From NCBI GenBank assembly GCA_015680905.1, contig CM027377.1, positions 5,914,501 through 5,978,500 of the forward strand: a DNA stretch of 64,000 nt, read 5' to 3'. A program made the position numbers and the translations under genes. Origin of the DNA: Coptis chinensis (lineage: Eukaryota > Streptophyta > Magnoliopsida > Ranunculales > Ranunculaceae). The notes below the pieces were generated by a model that worked only from the letters and a program-made list of their open reading frames with translations, did no database searches and was not told the origin of the DNA. Below are positions 44,507 through 57,403 of the stretch, piece after piece. How positions within the stretch are numbered: position 1 is the stretch's first letter; every line of letters begins with the position of its first letter.

Positions 44507-44590
44507 TGATAAAACATAAAATTGAATAGTTTACCTACGAAATGAACGATGAACTCAAAACGTAAGTAAAACTAAAATTTATTTACGATG
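44507..44590 (-). repeat. Remnant third LTR of the Athila-like element
   Basis: About 84 bp beginning TGATAAAACATAAAATTG and matching the start of both full LTRs, then joined at ACGATGC to leader sequence. The outer target duplication is on this piece. Confidence 0.85.
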
Positions 44591-44888
44591 CTTCGGTATG
44601 GGGGTGGCTCCGTGTTCGATAACTTAGCGCAGGTCGGCTTCGGTATATGGGGCGGGTCGCCTCGTGTTCGATAACTTAGCTGGTCACGCTCCGGTATGGG
44701 GGCGGGTTGCGCTCACTTTGGGCGCGTCGGCGCTCCGTGTAATTTTTAAGCGGAACTTTTCAATCTTTGAAAGCGGACAACCATAGTATGAATCAAACAA
44801 GGGTGGGTGGGTGAAATAGGACTTAAAAATGACTAATTATACTATGAAAACAATGCTAAAGTGAAACTAAGATGGCAGCGGCGCCATT
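44591..44888 (-). repeat. Second copy of the Athila-like primer site and leader
   Basis: Matches 53335-53623. Next to the LTR the minus strand reads AATGGCGCCGCTGCCATC, a TGGCGCCG-type primer site that is better preserved here than in the outer copy. The leader contains 2-3 copies of a GTTCGATAACTTAGC/CTTCGGTATGGG unit. Confidence 0.82.
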
Positions 44889-46368
44889 TGATAAAACATA
44901 AAATTGAATAGTTTACCTACAAAATGAACGATGAACTCAAAACGTAAGTAAAACTAAAACTGTTTACGATGCTAGATTGCTTATCAAAGTTTCTACTCTC
45001 AATTCTATCGAAATAGAGTGGAGTAACAAATTCGTTCCACTCCTAGTTCTCTAGCATGGAATGATTTCATAGTTTAATCAATCAGTCTTAAGTCTAATGA
45101 GAGGTTTACGAGGGGGAATTATACTACGATGCAACTACCCACAAGATACAAACTATAATTGATTCAACTACGTAAATACTACGTTGATTCTATAATAAGG
45201 AATTAGGGGGGATTGATTCCACCTTAACTCAACTTAACTCACTAACGACAAATCGTTGTAATCCGAATTGAATCGCTTGCTTGTGAGAACAATTGGTTCT
45301 TCCTAATCCTCTAATTACACATGACATTTCTACCAATTCATAACTAGCATGTGAACGATTAAACCCATTCTCATGGCGAATTAATCGTTTCTAGAGTGGA
45401 ATAGAAATTACGACGACTCTACGATAATCGGAATCAAGCTTTCATCAAGGCTTCTCAACCCCTTCTAATGGAGGTTTAGTCGAGAATCATTCCGCAATCA
45501 TTTCCATATGAATCTAAACTAAACATAATATCAAGATTCAAAATTTACGAATCTAAATTAAACAATAATTAAATTCTAATTAACAACTAAGAAATGGTAA
45601 CCAACAATAATTAAAACTAGATCTATAAATTGAAATGACAAAAATCGAAATTGACAAAATAACTATTTTATTTATCTAATCAATTAAGAATAATGATTCA
45701 AAGACTTAATCTAAAACAAGAATTGAAAATGGAACTTAAACTTAATTATTCTACTGAAAACTAGATCTAGAATTCTATATAGTTTTAGGTCTAACTAGCT
45801 ACCATTAACAAAGAGTTAAGCTTTTGTTTTTATACTTTCAGATCCAAAAATCGTGCATGGGCTTGGAGCCATGTTTTGGGCCTGATTCACCCAATTTCTT
45901 TAGTCCAAAATGGGCTCTTCGGCTGCAGTTGGCTTCGACAGATATTTCGTCCACTTCTGCTCCTCTGATTGGGTCAAGGCTTGGACCATTGGAAAGCTCT
46001 TTCCGAGACGGTCGTTTTGACATAAGGTAGGCCCAATTCCGAGGTCTGAGTCCAAAGATATGGTCTTCGAAAGTTCTGCTGACTTTGTGTCTTTGTTTAC
46101 GCGTCGCGTTGACTTTGACTTTTCAGCTTTGACCGGGCTTTAGAAAGGCTTTGTCTTCTTGAATCTTGGCCTTTAATCATAGAACTCCTTAGCAACCAAC
46201 CATTGCTCCTTTATCTCGCTAAAGTGGCACATTTCTGCACATAATGGACTTTGAAGCCCAAAATGCATAAAAACACGTGTCGGTATTAACTCTTACTTAT
46301 TATTCACATAATTGGTCTAAAAGTATGATTATTAAAGGGGTTAAAACTATAGTTTTGGGCTCTTATCA
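44889..46368 (-). repeat. Central full LTR of the Athila-like element
   Basis: 1480 bp, TGATAAAACAT...GGGCTCTTATCA, nearly identical to 53624-55097. On the internal side (46369 on) the minus strand reads TTTGGGGTGGT, the polypurine tract, so it served as a 3' LTR. On its other side lies a primer site, so it also served as a 5' LTR. Confidence 0.92.
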
Positions 46369-49300
46369 ACCACCCCAAACAGCATTTTGCTTGTCCTCAA
46401 GCAAATATGAGAAATTAGCATAAGTGACCAAAAATGGAGTTTATCTACTCATTTTATTTGAGTCGCGATTGCATTGACCATATATCAACAAGGCCTTAAA
46501 CCACTAGGAATTCCCTAGTGGACGAGTTATAACCTCATGAGAGTTTTCGAGTGAAGGTACTCACAAACTTCATCTATACTACAACGACTAAGAAAAGAAA
46601 ACTATTGTTTCCTTATTCATGCTCCAAATTATCTATACATCTCACTAGCTATGAACAAGAATAACCAAGTAAAAAACCTAAGCTAATATATGCATAATAA
46701 TCAATCATCTACAATAAACATATATACAATGAGTAATACTATGAAATGCAATAGCGGTCCGTTTTAAAACTTCGGAATAACGTCCTTAAGTAGGTTCTCA
46801 CAATAATAGTCAAGATACAACACTCGATTTTTCCACTCAAGTTTTGCTACTCTAGTCTTGCGAGTGGGCACACTTTACCTTACAATCTCAATGATGACAC
46901 AAGGGGCGGAGTCGAGCAAACACATCGCCACTTACTATCACACTAACCTATTCCTAATTGAGCTAGAGGTCTTTATTAGGTGTTTTGGGATTAGGAGATG
47001 GTTTTAAGAAGGAAGGAAATAGATATTCAAAAAGGACAAGTCTGAGATAATAGAGTCTTCATATTATGTAACTAGAAAACCTTGTTATTTACTTTTGCTT
47101 CTACGGTTTGTTTCCATCCTTAACAATATTTTTTTTTTTTTTTTGGCTTTTGACTCCTTTTATTCTATTTTTTTGAGTTTTTATTTTATTTCTATTTCTA
47201 TTTTTCTTTTCTTTGGATGGAAACTTCTTTTCTTTATTTTTAGGAAGCAACTAACTAATTTTTTGTTTACCACGGGTTTTCTCTTCTTCTTTCTTCCTCA
47301 TTCTATTCTCGGACTTATTCTAAATTCAAGGGTTGATTTTTTTTATTTTGTTTTGTTTTGTTTTTGTAACAGGGTAAAGGATTTGTGGTTTATGAAAGGC
47401 TAAAGAAAGGCTCAGAGGAGCGACTAGCGGAAAATAATTCATAGGTTTGAATTTCTGGCTATATCGATCCAAAGAGGGCCTAAATTCTCGCTTAGGATAT
47501 GGTTTAGTGATCAAGCAAGTGGACGTGTGATTTCTCTATCCGGATTTTACTTCTCCCTTGTGTCATTTCTCAAATGTTTCACTCTTATAAGGCTTTAGGC
47601 TATATTCTCACGGGATCTGTAGAATAAGTACTCTAGCCTAGATTTCAGAAACTTACTGCTAACAATCATAGATACTCATGTAATATATTTATAGATAGAT
47701 GCAAAGATTATTACCTACATATTAACCTAAGTTTCTAAAAATTATTCTAATGCAAAAGCTATGTGAGACTTCTAGATTGTTAAGAGCATAGAGAAAGAAA
47801 ACAATACCAATATTTCTAAATGTATAGCATAACTTATTTATTTATATTTTTGAATTTTTGAAATTTTAACTAGAAAACAAGTACATATTATACATATCTA
47901 TATCCTAACAGATGCCTTAATTACACGTGTTTCTATGCCCACCCCCAAACAAGAAGCATGCTTTGTCCTCAAAGCATTTAAATAAAGAGGGTAGAAAAAT
48001 ACCATGGAAACGCGTGAAATTCTAGAACATCTGCAAAACAAGGTTAAAACATACTAATATAAAAGCGATAACTCTATAAGAGTTCCACCCATTATGGGGT
48101 TAACAGAATTAAATTGTTTGGGACATAAGTAGACACTAAATGGAATTAAAAACTTACCTTATCTCTCGGACATGCATATTATCTACCTAATAGCACCATG
48201 GGTCTTGTATTTCAGCGGGCATGGCAAGTCCAAGAACAAATGGTAGCAAGAACCATAAGCGGTTCCCAGCCTACGTGTGTGATCACCTCGCGAGACCAAG
48301 TACCATAAGTAGTGCTTTGGAACAAATCTTTGAAAGACTGTTCCGGTATTATTGTAGGAGATGTCATCTCGAAACTACGCTCCGAAGCAGCTGCAAATGA
48401 CAGGAACAACCCGTAGAAAACTGGAAATTTTACGGTCTCACGGAAGTCGCGGTCAGCTCCACTTGGACGCGAGTCGCGGTTTGTTTTTTTTTTTTTTTGA
48501 CTTACGGTGTTTTGAGGCGCTCAACTTGGGCGCAAGTGCTTTTCGGTGCTAAATTTTAGAAAAATGTGTAGAGCGAGGTGCGCTCTACTTGGAGAACCTG
48601 CTCGATTTCGGTGCTAAATTCAAAAAAATGTGTAGAAGCTTGAGGCGCTCTACTTGGGGCGCCGATGCGCTCTAAGGTGCTGATGGTTGAAAATTGAGAC
48701 GAATAACGGGAAACGTGGGAGTGAAACGTGAGTGATGGAAGTTAGGTGTAGTGTGGGTTGTGAGTGTAGAATGAATGAAGTTTATATAGGTTTTAAGTTG
48801 CTAAAACGAATCGGAAAGTTGCCAAAAAGCTTTTCCGGCAATTTTCGGAAATACTAAAATTTCCGAACCCGAAAACGGAAACAACTCATATTCTTGATTC
48901 TAAAACAATCCTAATATATTTTAGGTTGAATTTAGGATAGAACCTACCTATTTTATCGAGATTTCATCCTACCATGATATTTATTCATAGATATGCCTAT
49001 TCGGCAATATTCTCACCCTGACTCCAAAATAACTTCTAAAAAAAAGGAGGTCATATAAAAATCATGCTGGACTACATAATACCACCCCCAAACAATTTGG
49101 AAAAGTGGGATCAACATTAAACAACCACGCACAATGGAAATAACCACATTATATTAATATTGTCATTCAAACAACATTTCACTACAAAAGTCAAAATTAA
49201 CTACGGAATTTAACAACGTAACATCCTATCTACTAAATATAATAAAAAACAACATCAAAACAACAAACAAGAAGAAATCTAGCTACTCTTCAAGGGAGCG

Positions 49301-49860
49301 AGGTGGGGGTAAGAATAGGAATTTGAGTGATCAAGAATGGAAAAACACAACACCCCCAAACAAATTTTTGAAAACGGGGTTTGTAAAAATTTGTTTTAAA
49401 AAAATGGGTCTTTTAAAGTCGATTTCGAGACTTGCTAGATTACTATTTTTATAGCTTTAAACTTTTTACTTTTTATGAATTAGGTTTAATATGAAGGAAA
49501 ACAATAATCGATAAAGACATAATTCACACCATAGAGAAACATGACTCAAAACCAAGAAAACTTGCAAGAGTGGAAAACGTGAATTATGTGAAACGTGGAC
49601 TTAGGATCCGGTACTTACAGCCACACACTTCATAGGGAGGGCCCGGTTACCTGAATGGTGCATTCAGCAATATATGGAAATGAAAGGAAATGCACCAAAC
49701 ACAAAAATTGAGTCGTTTATAGTCAGATACTTGAGACTTTATCTAAACATATGTATGAATATGCAGTTTATCATATATCAACAACCGAAATAGTTGTGGA
49801 TCGTTCCATAAATAAATATCACATAAAACATATCCAAACACAATCAAGCACCAAGATTTC
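46369..49860. other. 3' non-coding region of the Athila-like element
   Basis: About 3.5 kb. Starts with the polypurine tract. It contains a T-rich stretch (47120-47370) and about 75-bp tandem repeats with GGTGCTAAATTC and GAGGCGCTCTACTTGG near 48480-48680. No env-like or pol-like protein was recognised. Confidence 0.6.
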
Positions 49861-50633
49861 CTACTGACTGACCCTAGTGGAATGAAAGCGAAGTCGGATA
49901 GACCTATAACATAACCGAGCATGCACCTTATGTTTCATCTTTGAACGAGAGGGTGTCCTAGTAAATAAGTGTGGAAAAGTGAATGGTTGTGGAAGATATG
50001 GTGGATTGGGATAAGTTTTAGAGGGAAAACATGGAAAAAATAAGGATGTGGGTTTTGCACAAAACTCATTCATGGTGTAGTTAGGAATTTGTCTCAAGTC
50101 TGAAAATGAAGGTGTCAAGTGGTTTATCCTTGGAAAGTATTTGTTTACTAGGTGGATTTAAAAATCATGAAGCACGGGGAGAAACTAAAGGATCGAGTGC
50201 AAACTTCGAGGTTCCTTTGAAAAGGTGGAGGGTGGGGAATATTGGTGATGGAAGGTGAATGATTCTCGGCTAGAGCTCTCAAGTCCATATCATCGAGAAA
50301 TCTTGATATATGCAAGACATTCCTCAATAGGTGGGTCAAAGGATCCTTTGGGATAAAGATTGAAAAATTCATCTTCCATCCATAGCATCAAGGGATGAAT
50401 GGTTGTTGGCAAGGGGACTGCGAAAGTGGTAAAAAAACGGTGCAAAAGAGTTGCAGGAATTCTTCTTTGATTTCGTCTACTACCAAGGAGTCATTGTTAA
50501 AGTCGGAATTTTTGAAGGAAAGGAATTTGTTAATATGTTTCTCCAAAAACATGTTTTTGAAGTAATCTTGAGCTAAGCTCTCGATCATGCTAACCTCTCC
50601 ATTTGTAGATGAATCGGGATACTGTGTCCTCAT
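49861..50633 (-). pseudogene. Athila-like region downstream of protease
   Basis: Minus-strand frames MRTQYPDSSTNGEVSMIES and EFLQLFCTVFLPLSQSP (50388-50633), then DMDLRALAENHSPSITN (50148-50372). The position after protease is where the linker to RT would be. No RT motif follows. Function unknown; frames are broken. Confidence 0.45.
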
Positions 50634-50639
50634 TTTGAA

Positions 50640-50970
50640 AACATTTACCTCAACGAAAGATGGCGAAAGGACAAGGACATCGAACCATGTGGCGGTTTAT
50701 GGTAGCGTTGGCGTAGCGCCAAGAAGGGGCGCCCTAAAATGATAGGTGAGTCGTTAGTGACTTCTATGTCGAGGATAACGAGGTCGGTGGGTAGTAAAAA
50801 TTTTGGACTTTAACAAAGACGTTTTCAACCACACCCTTAGGATAGTTAATAGACCGATCGACTAATTGCAATGTCATTTTAGTAGGTTGCATCTCCTCTA
50901 AACCTATTTGTTTATACAAATAAAATGGGGAGTAAGTTAACACTAGCCCCCGTGTCTAAGTAAGCCGGTC
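50640..50970 (-). pseudogene. Athila-like aspartic protease
   Basis: DTGASVNLLP near 50930-50960 (catalytic DTG), a frameshift, then LEEMQPTKMTLQLVDRSI, YPKGVVENVFVKV and LVILDIEVTNDSPIILGRPF (50720-50900). The order DTGAS...GVVENV...ILGRPFLA is that of Athila/gypsy proteases. Confidence 0.8.
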
Positions 50971-51788
50971 GTCGTGTGAGAATCTCTAAGGTGCATTTGT
51001 ACGTGATGGGGGCGACCGGGGTCCTTGTACTTAACAATTCCATTATTTTCGGATAAAGTTGGGAACCGTTCGGTTAGAAAGCGTCTTTAGGTATGTTGGT
51101 CTTACGCCTAGTAGTGCCAACTCCTTAAGAAACTTAAGCGTGGTTAGGTAGCTTTTTATAGCCGAGAAAAGGAAGGTTTATCGTTAGATTTTGAAAGCGT
51201 TCCTAATCTCCTCAAAGTTAGTATCCCCGGTTAGCATGGCTAATTTCGAGGGAGCGGTGGTTTCGCTTCTATATTTAGCGTATGGCTCGACTTGATGTAT
51301 AACCTTGGCTTTCTGTTTCTTAGGTTGTGGTTTAAGCGGTACCTCTACGGTGGTAGGTTCTTCGGTTTCTATTTCGTATCTAGTTCGATATCCAGGTGTA
51401 GAATCTTGATGGGGTAACTATAGGCATAATTACTTTGTTATCAACCACTCTTCGTAAGCAGTGGTGATAGCATTTAGCTCACCTACGATTGTAGTTTCGT
51501 ACTAGTATTACCGTTTACCTCAAAGGCAATGTTTCTTTGTTCTAGGGTTGGGTGTCGTAAACGGCACGAAAACACACCTTTTGGTTGGGCTTTCTCTTGG
51601 GCTAACTGTTGGTTTAAATTATTAGGATTGTAGAATGTGTTGGTTAGATTGAGCCATGGTTTGGAAAAGTTGTTGGCTCACTTGTATGAAGGTGTCAAGG
51701 CGATCGGTTGTGTGGGTGTAGTAGTCACGGGTGGTGTGGATTTGGAACTATCTGGCGTTGATTATTTATGGGCGGATTGTGATAGTTA

Positions 51789-52932
51789 TTATTTATTTAG
51801 GAACAATACCTCTATTAGCATTATAATTATTATAACTACATTGACCTTGTGCTTGACCTTATCGAGGTTTGCTTGGTTGTTATAATTATTATAATTACCC
51901 CGATCATGTCCTTGTTGTGGTGGAGCTTGGTTATAAAATGTCGTTGGCCTAACATATTGATTATTGTACCACAGTAGGTGTGACTTGTTGGTTATTTCTC
52001 CAACGAAGTTGGGATTTTGTCTCAAGGGGCGTTAGGTTCACTATTAATGGAACAAGAATGTTTATAGGCTATAGGGACGATGGGAGTTAGGATCTTTCGG
52101 GACTCAACCGAGAAACTACATGGATTTGAATTTACATTCATGGCGGGGATAGGCTTTTGTTGTATGAAATGGCCTCTACCTTTTTGTGAGGGATTCAATT
52201 AGAGTTTTAAGCTCGGGATCTGATTTAACCTCAAACATATTGGTAGCCTTAAGCTGTTGAAGAAGAACTAGCGGGAGCGGGAGTAATCGTCACTACCCCC
52301 ATTATTATTATTAGCTTAGTCCTAATCTTCCAAAATTTATATGCCTCACGAGGCTCCTTTACTTAGGAAACTACCCCATTCATTATGTCTAGGACTTCTT
52401 TATGGTGGTGTAGAAATCCTTTGAAAAGGCAAGAACTAACGTGTCTTTTGCTAGGTGATGGTGTGGACACTCTATAAGGAGATCGGTGAAACGATTCCAA
52501 AGCCTCGAAAATGATTCATGAGGATTACGTCGAAGAAGAAGTGAATCTTGGAAAGCATTTCATCCGTCTTTAGGGGTGGGTAAAATGTTCCATAAACAAT
52601 TTGAACAAGTTTGGCCCACAAGTCCACGAAATTAAGCTTGGGCGGTTAACCAAGACGCCGCCTTATCAAACTAAGGTGAAAGGGAATACCCTCAATTTAA
52701 TTTGTTCGCACCAACCGTAGGATGGTGGAATGTTATAAGGACTTGTTCAATCCTACGCGTAATGCCGATAAGGTTTTTCATGGTCTAAACCATGAAAAAC
52801 GGGTAACAAATTAAATATATTTGGGAGGATGCGGAAATCCCCCACTGGGTCTGCTAGAACGATGCAAGATTTGGGGCTATCGCTCAAGGCTTTATAAAAG
52901 TCGAGAGAGAGTCTCTCTTTCTTCTTGACCAT
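51789..52932 (-). pseudogene. Athila-like gag
   Basis: Begins at the ATG at 52932 (MVKKKERLSLDFYKALSDSP). Then GDFRILPNIFNLLPVFHGL with HEKPYRHYA and a stop. In other frames it continues CEQIKLRVFPFTLV, LLIECPHHHLAKDTLVLAF (52400-52500), and a Gln/Asn-rich tail YNQAPPQQGHDRGNYNNYNN (51789-52025). The order NLLP.F.GL...PY.H, then FPF.L, then CPHH is the Athila gag core. Several stops. Confidence 0.82.
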
Positions 52933-53269
52933 AATATCGGTGGTGTGTGTGAAATAGTAGCTAGAGGTGTAGTGGGTGGGAAACTAGATAGACTTGTTTG
53001 TTGATGTTGCCGTGTAATTACGTTAGTTGTTTTCTTCGACCAGACCTTAATCTCATGCAAGACTAAACATGCAACACTCCAAACAATTCTGATATACTAG
53101 TAGAAACCTCTAACCGGAGATGCGAGGTGTGGAAGAAAGGAATACCGATTGCGTCCTTGCGGCTTATGAATATCGTCTTGTGGCGTGTTCGGTGTATATA
53201 ACAAGTTAAAACACTGAAAAACTTGAAAAATCGAAATTCAAAACAAACTGTGGAAATCCGGCAAATTTC

Positions 53270-53623
53270 GGCAGCATTTTGGGGTCTTCGCTTTGAAGCC
53301 TTGATCGCTCCGTGTTCGATAACTTAGCACGGTCGCGCTTCGGTATGGGAAGGGTCGGCTCCGTGTTCAATAACTTAGCGCAGGTCGGCTTCGGTATGGG
53401 GCTGGTCGCTCGTGTTCGATAACTTAGCGGTCTCGGTATGGGGGCGGGTTTCGCTCACTTTGAAGTGGGTCGGCGCTCAGGTGTAATTTTTCGCGAAACT
53501 TTTCAATGCTGAAACGGACAACCACAGTATGAATCAAACAAGGGTGGGTGGGTGAAATAGGACTTAAAATGACTAATTATACTATGAAAACAATGCTAAA
53601 GTGAAACTAAGATGGCGGCCATT
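53270..53623 (-). repeat. Athila-like leader with tandem repeats and decayed primer site
   Basis: Lies between the outer 5' LTR and gag. Primer site shortened to AAATGGCCGCCATC (the GCGC of the inner copy is lost). Carries GTTCGATAACTTAGC/CTTCGGTATGGG repeats as in 44591-44888. Confidence 0.8.
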
Positions 53624-55097
53624 TGATAAAACATAAAATTGAATAGTTTACCTACAAAATGAGCGATGAACTCAAAGCGTAAAGTAAAACTAAAACTGTT
53701 TACGATGCTAGATTGCTTATCAAAGTTTCTACTCTCAATTCTATCGAAATAGAGTGGAGTAACAAATTCGTTCCACTCCTAGTTCTCTAGCATGGAATGA
53801 TTTCATAGTTTAATCAATCAGTCTTAAGTCTAATGAGAGGTTTACGAGGGGAATTATACCTACGATGCAACTACCCACAAGATACAAACTATAATTGATT
53901 CAACTACGGAAATACTACGTTGATTCTATAATAAGGAATTAGGGGGGATTGATTCCACCTTAACTCAACTTAACTTCACTAACGGCGAATTAATCGTAAT
54001 CGAATGAATCGCTACGAGAACAATTGGTTCTTCCTAATCCCTAATTACACATGATATTTCTACCAATTCATAACTAGCATGTGAGCGATTAAACCCATTC
54101 TCATGGCTTAATTAATCGTTTCTAGAGTGTAATAGAAATTACGACGACTCTACGATAATCGGAATCAAGCTTTCATCAAGGCTTCTCAACCCCCTCTAAT
54201 GGAGGTTTAGTCGAGAATCATTCCGCAATCATTTCCATATGAATCTAAACTAAACATAATATCAAGATTCGAAATTTACGAATCTAAATTAAACAATAAT
54301 TAAATTCTAATTAACAACTAAGAAATGGTAACCAACAATAATTAAAACTAGATCTATAAATTGAAATGACAAAAATCGAAATTGACAAAATAACTATTTT
54401 ATTTATCTAATCAATTAAGAACAATGATTCAAAGACTTAATCTAAAACAAGAATTGAAAATGGAACTTAAACTTAATTATTCTACTGAAAACTAGATCTA
54501 GAATTCTATATAGTTTTAGGTCTAACTAGCTACCATTAACAAAGAGCTAAGCTTTTGTTTTTATACTTTCAGATCCAAAAATCGTGCATGGGCTTGGAGC
54601 CATGTTTTGGGCCTGATTCACCCAATTTCTTTAGTCCAAAATAGGCTCTTCAGCTGTAGTTGGCTTCGACAGATGTTTCGTCCACTTCTGCTCCTCTGAT
54701 TGGGTCAAGGCTTAGACCATTGGAAAGCTCTTTCCGAGAAGGTCGTTTTGACATAAGGTAGGCCCAATTCCGAGGTCTGAGTCCAAAGATATGGTCTTCG
54801 AAAGTTCTACTGACTTTGTGTGCTGTTTCTGCCCGCGTTGACTTTGACTTTCCAGCTTTGACCGGGCTTTAGAAAGGCTTTGTCTTCTTGAATCTTGGCC
54901 TTTAATCATAGAACTCCTTAGCAACCAACCATTGCTCCTTTATCTCGCTAAAGTGGCACATTTCTGCACATAATGGACTTTGAAGCCCGAAATACATAAA
55001 AACACGTAATCAGTATTAACTCTTACTTATTATTCACATAATTGGTCTAAAAGTATGATTATTAAGGGGTTAAAACTACAGTTTTGGGCTCTTATCA
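53624..55097 (-). repeat. Outer 5' LTR of the Athila-like element
   Basis: 1474 bp, TGATAAAACAT...CTCTTATCA, near-identical to the central LTR. Followed by the target duplication CTTCC at 55098. Confidence 0.93.
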
Positions 55098-55269
55098 CTT
55101 CCCAACGCCGAACATGTACATCTACATGTCTCTCCTCACATAATGACCCACTCCGTGTGTAGTTACCCGCAATTGCCATCACCCACAGGGTCATCCACTT
55201 TAACAATATATTTGTGCAGTTCTTTTGGAATATCCAAACCGTAATGTTTCGGCCCCCTCAGGATGCCAA

Positions 55270-55480
55270 TGTCTAACTTTTGAGGTGATTTTTTAGAAGA
55301 GTTATTCCGTGGTGTGGTTGTTTTAGGTGGTAAAGGTGATTTTTGAGAAGAGTTATTCCATGGTGTGGTTGTTTTAGGTGGTACGGTAAAGGTGATTTTT
55401 GAGAAGAGTTATTCCGTGGTGTGGTTTTTTTTTGTGGCAAAGGTGGTTTCGGAGAAGACTTCTCTGCAGGTGGGTTTGGA
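55270..55480 (-). repeat. Minisatellite in the transposase tail
   Basis: About 60-bp units with AAGAGTTATTCCGTGGTGTGG and GGTGATTTT, three to four copies with small indels. The last copies are out of frame with each other. Confidence 0.75.
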
Positions 55481-56647
55481 GTAGCGTATTTCGATGGTGT
55501 GGGTGTTTTATGAGAAGGCTTGGAATTTGGCGTACATTCTGATTATTGCGACGAGACCCACTCTTCATGCTCACGTTGGGAATGTTCAAAACCAGATGAA
55601 TCTTGATTTGAAGAGTTCTCATCCTCAGTTGGAAGCTTTCTCTTGCAGCTACCCTTAAGCCGACCTTTGGTTTTCGCCTCCTCATGAGGTGGTTCTAGCC
55701 ATGTACTTTCTGGCACAGCAATCTCCATAAGTTTCCTAACCATAACCCCTCTCTCTTCGAGGAAGCCATTTCATACCTTTTCATAAACATATCCATGAAG
55801 GTCTACAATCGGGACCAACACCCACCAACATACTTGGAAAAGCGGTGAGTTTTCCAAAGGGATCGATAGCACTCAAAGATATGGAACGTTCTTGCTTTTG
55901 AAGTTCAATGATTTCGTGAGCACATGGCAATCCATGGTAAAGCGCAAAATAACACCCACAAATGAACTTCGGGGTCCTTAGCAAAGCACGGCTTACATGG
56001 GTATCTAGTTCTTCATAAAGCAAGTCCAAACATTTTCTTGAGACCAAGTTTCTGAGTTCACGAAATAAAGGAATTCGGTGGTGGTGCTGGGTTACAATCA
56101 GACTCTTCTCAAAAGTACCTCTAATCTCAGACAGCTGGATCACTAAAATCGGGTGGATCAAGTAAAACATACTTAGAAAATCATGTCTGTTTGTGTTTCC
56201 TAGAACACGTTTCACCTGAGCATGAGACCCTTCGACTCTATTGGTCGTTGTACTCCCAAAATGATTGTGTTGATCTATCCAACAACATACGAATCGATCC
56301 TTGTAAGGCAACTAAGTCTCTCGCAGATAACTAACAAAATTGGAGTACTCAACCCTATATTGTTTTTCCAAAGCAGCAATTCTACAGTTGAAGATATCCT
56401 CAGTCCTCGATTTCACTCATTGTTCCCACGAACGGCCTTTATCTACAAGTTCTGTGGTGGGAAAAAAATCATTGCATTTCTGAAAGACGCACATAGAGAT
56501 ATGCCATCTACAGAGATGCTTGTGCGCGTCAGGAAACACAATATCAGCGGCACTCATCAAGGCCAAGTCCCTGTCAGACACGATCACAGATGACCTTTCT
56601 TCACCCAGCAAGTCGTTAAACTGACGCAAAGCCCACTCATAGTCTAA

Positions 56648-57403
56648 TAGGGGTGTAAAATGGGCCGGGCTGGCCCAGCCCCCTTATGCTATGAGGGTCG
56701 GGCCTGTGAGGGCCAACACTTGAATTATACAGCCCTTGCCCTCACCTCAGCCCCTTTTAGAAAACTATGGGTGGGCCTGGGAAGGGTCTATGGGCCGGGC
56801 TGTACAACTTGTCAATTATTCAAAACTCTTGAATACAACTTGTTTAGACTTCATTAACATATTTGGTTTTTATCAAATTTCATTAACTGATTAACATATT
56901 CATTACAAAAATTCTTGAAAACTTATCAAACTTCATTAACATATACAATAGAATATATGAATATATTCTATAGGATAGAGATATATCCATATAATACAGC
57001 TGTATCCTATAGAATATATTCACATATTCTAACAATATATTCATTACAAGAGAGAGAACCTTCATTACAAGACTTCATTATATCAACTACTATACTTGAA
57101 ATTTACATTTCTACCCTATGTAATAATAAGTAAAACTTAAAACCCTAAGGGTATTATACGTAATTTTGTTTAGAAAATCTAAATATCAATGAGGGCCTTA
57201 ATACGGGCTTTGTGAGGGCTTTAGAGGGTCGGGCTGAGGGCCGCCCTCATGTTTCCATATCTAGGCCCTTACCCTCCCCTCAAAACATGAGGGTCGGGCC
57301 GGCCCTGCCCTCAAATTGCATGCGGGCTTAAATTTGAGGGCTTTTTTGTCTATGGGCGGGTCGGGTCGGGCGGGCGGGCTTGAGGGCCGTTTTTACACCC
57401 CTA
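56648..57403. mobile_element. Non-autonomous hAT-like element inside the transposase gene
   Basis: 756 bp with ends TAGGGGTGTAAAA and TTTTACACCCCTA. The target duplication TAGTCTAA/TAGTCTAT matches 7 of 8 (56640-56647 and 57404-57411). Subterminal GGGCCGGGC/GCCCGACCC and GAGGGC repeats. No transposase. Its removal joins SGTAIDY to EWALRQFN, restoring the MULE core. The TAGGGGTG terminus is the same type as the element at 4095-5205. Confidence 0.88.

Larger units (their letters stand above)
44507..55097 (-). mobile_element. Athila-like gypsy retrotransposon in dimeric (three-LTR) arrangement
   Basis: Outer ends share the 5-bp duplication CTTCC (44502-44506 and 55098-55102). From the right on the minus strand: full LTR (55097-53624), primer site/leader, gag and protease, long 3' region, full LTR (46368-44889), a second primer site and leader (44888-~44591), and a short LTR remnant (44590-44507). 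No RT, RNase H or integrase motif was found in the internal region, so the copy is non-autonomous. Confidence 0.88.

Noticed and set aside
45824..46030. Open frames on both strands, also in the second copy near 54.7 kb
   Set aside because: They lie within the Athila-like LTRs; no domain and not conserved as a frame between copies.
47095..47403. 102-residue Phe-rich frame (membrane or env-like protein)
   Set aside because: Encoded by a T-rich low-complexity stretch; no start context and no recognised env feature.
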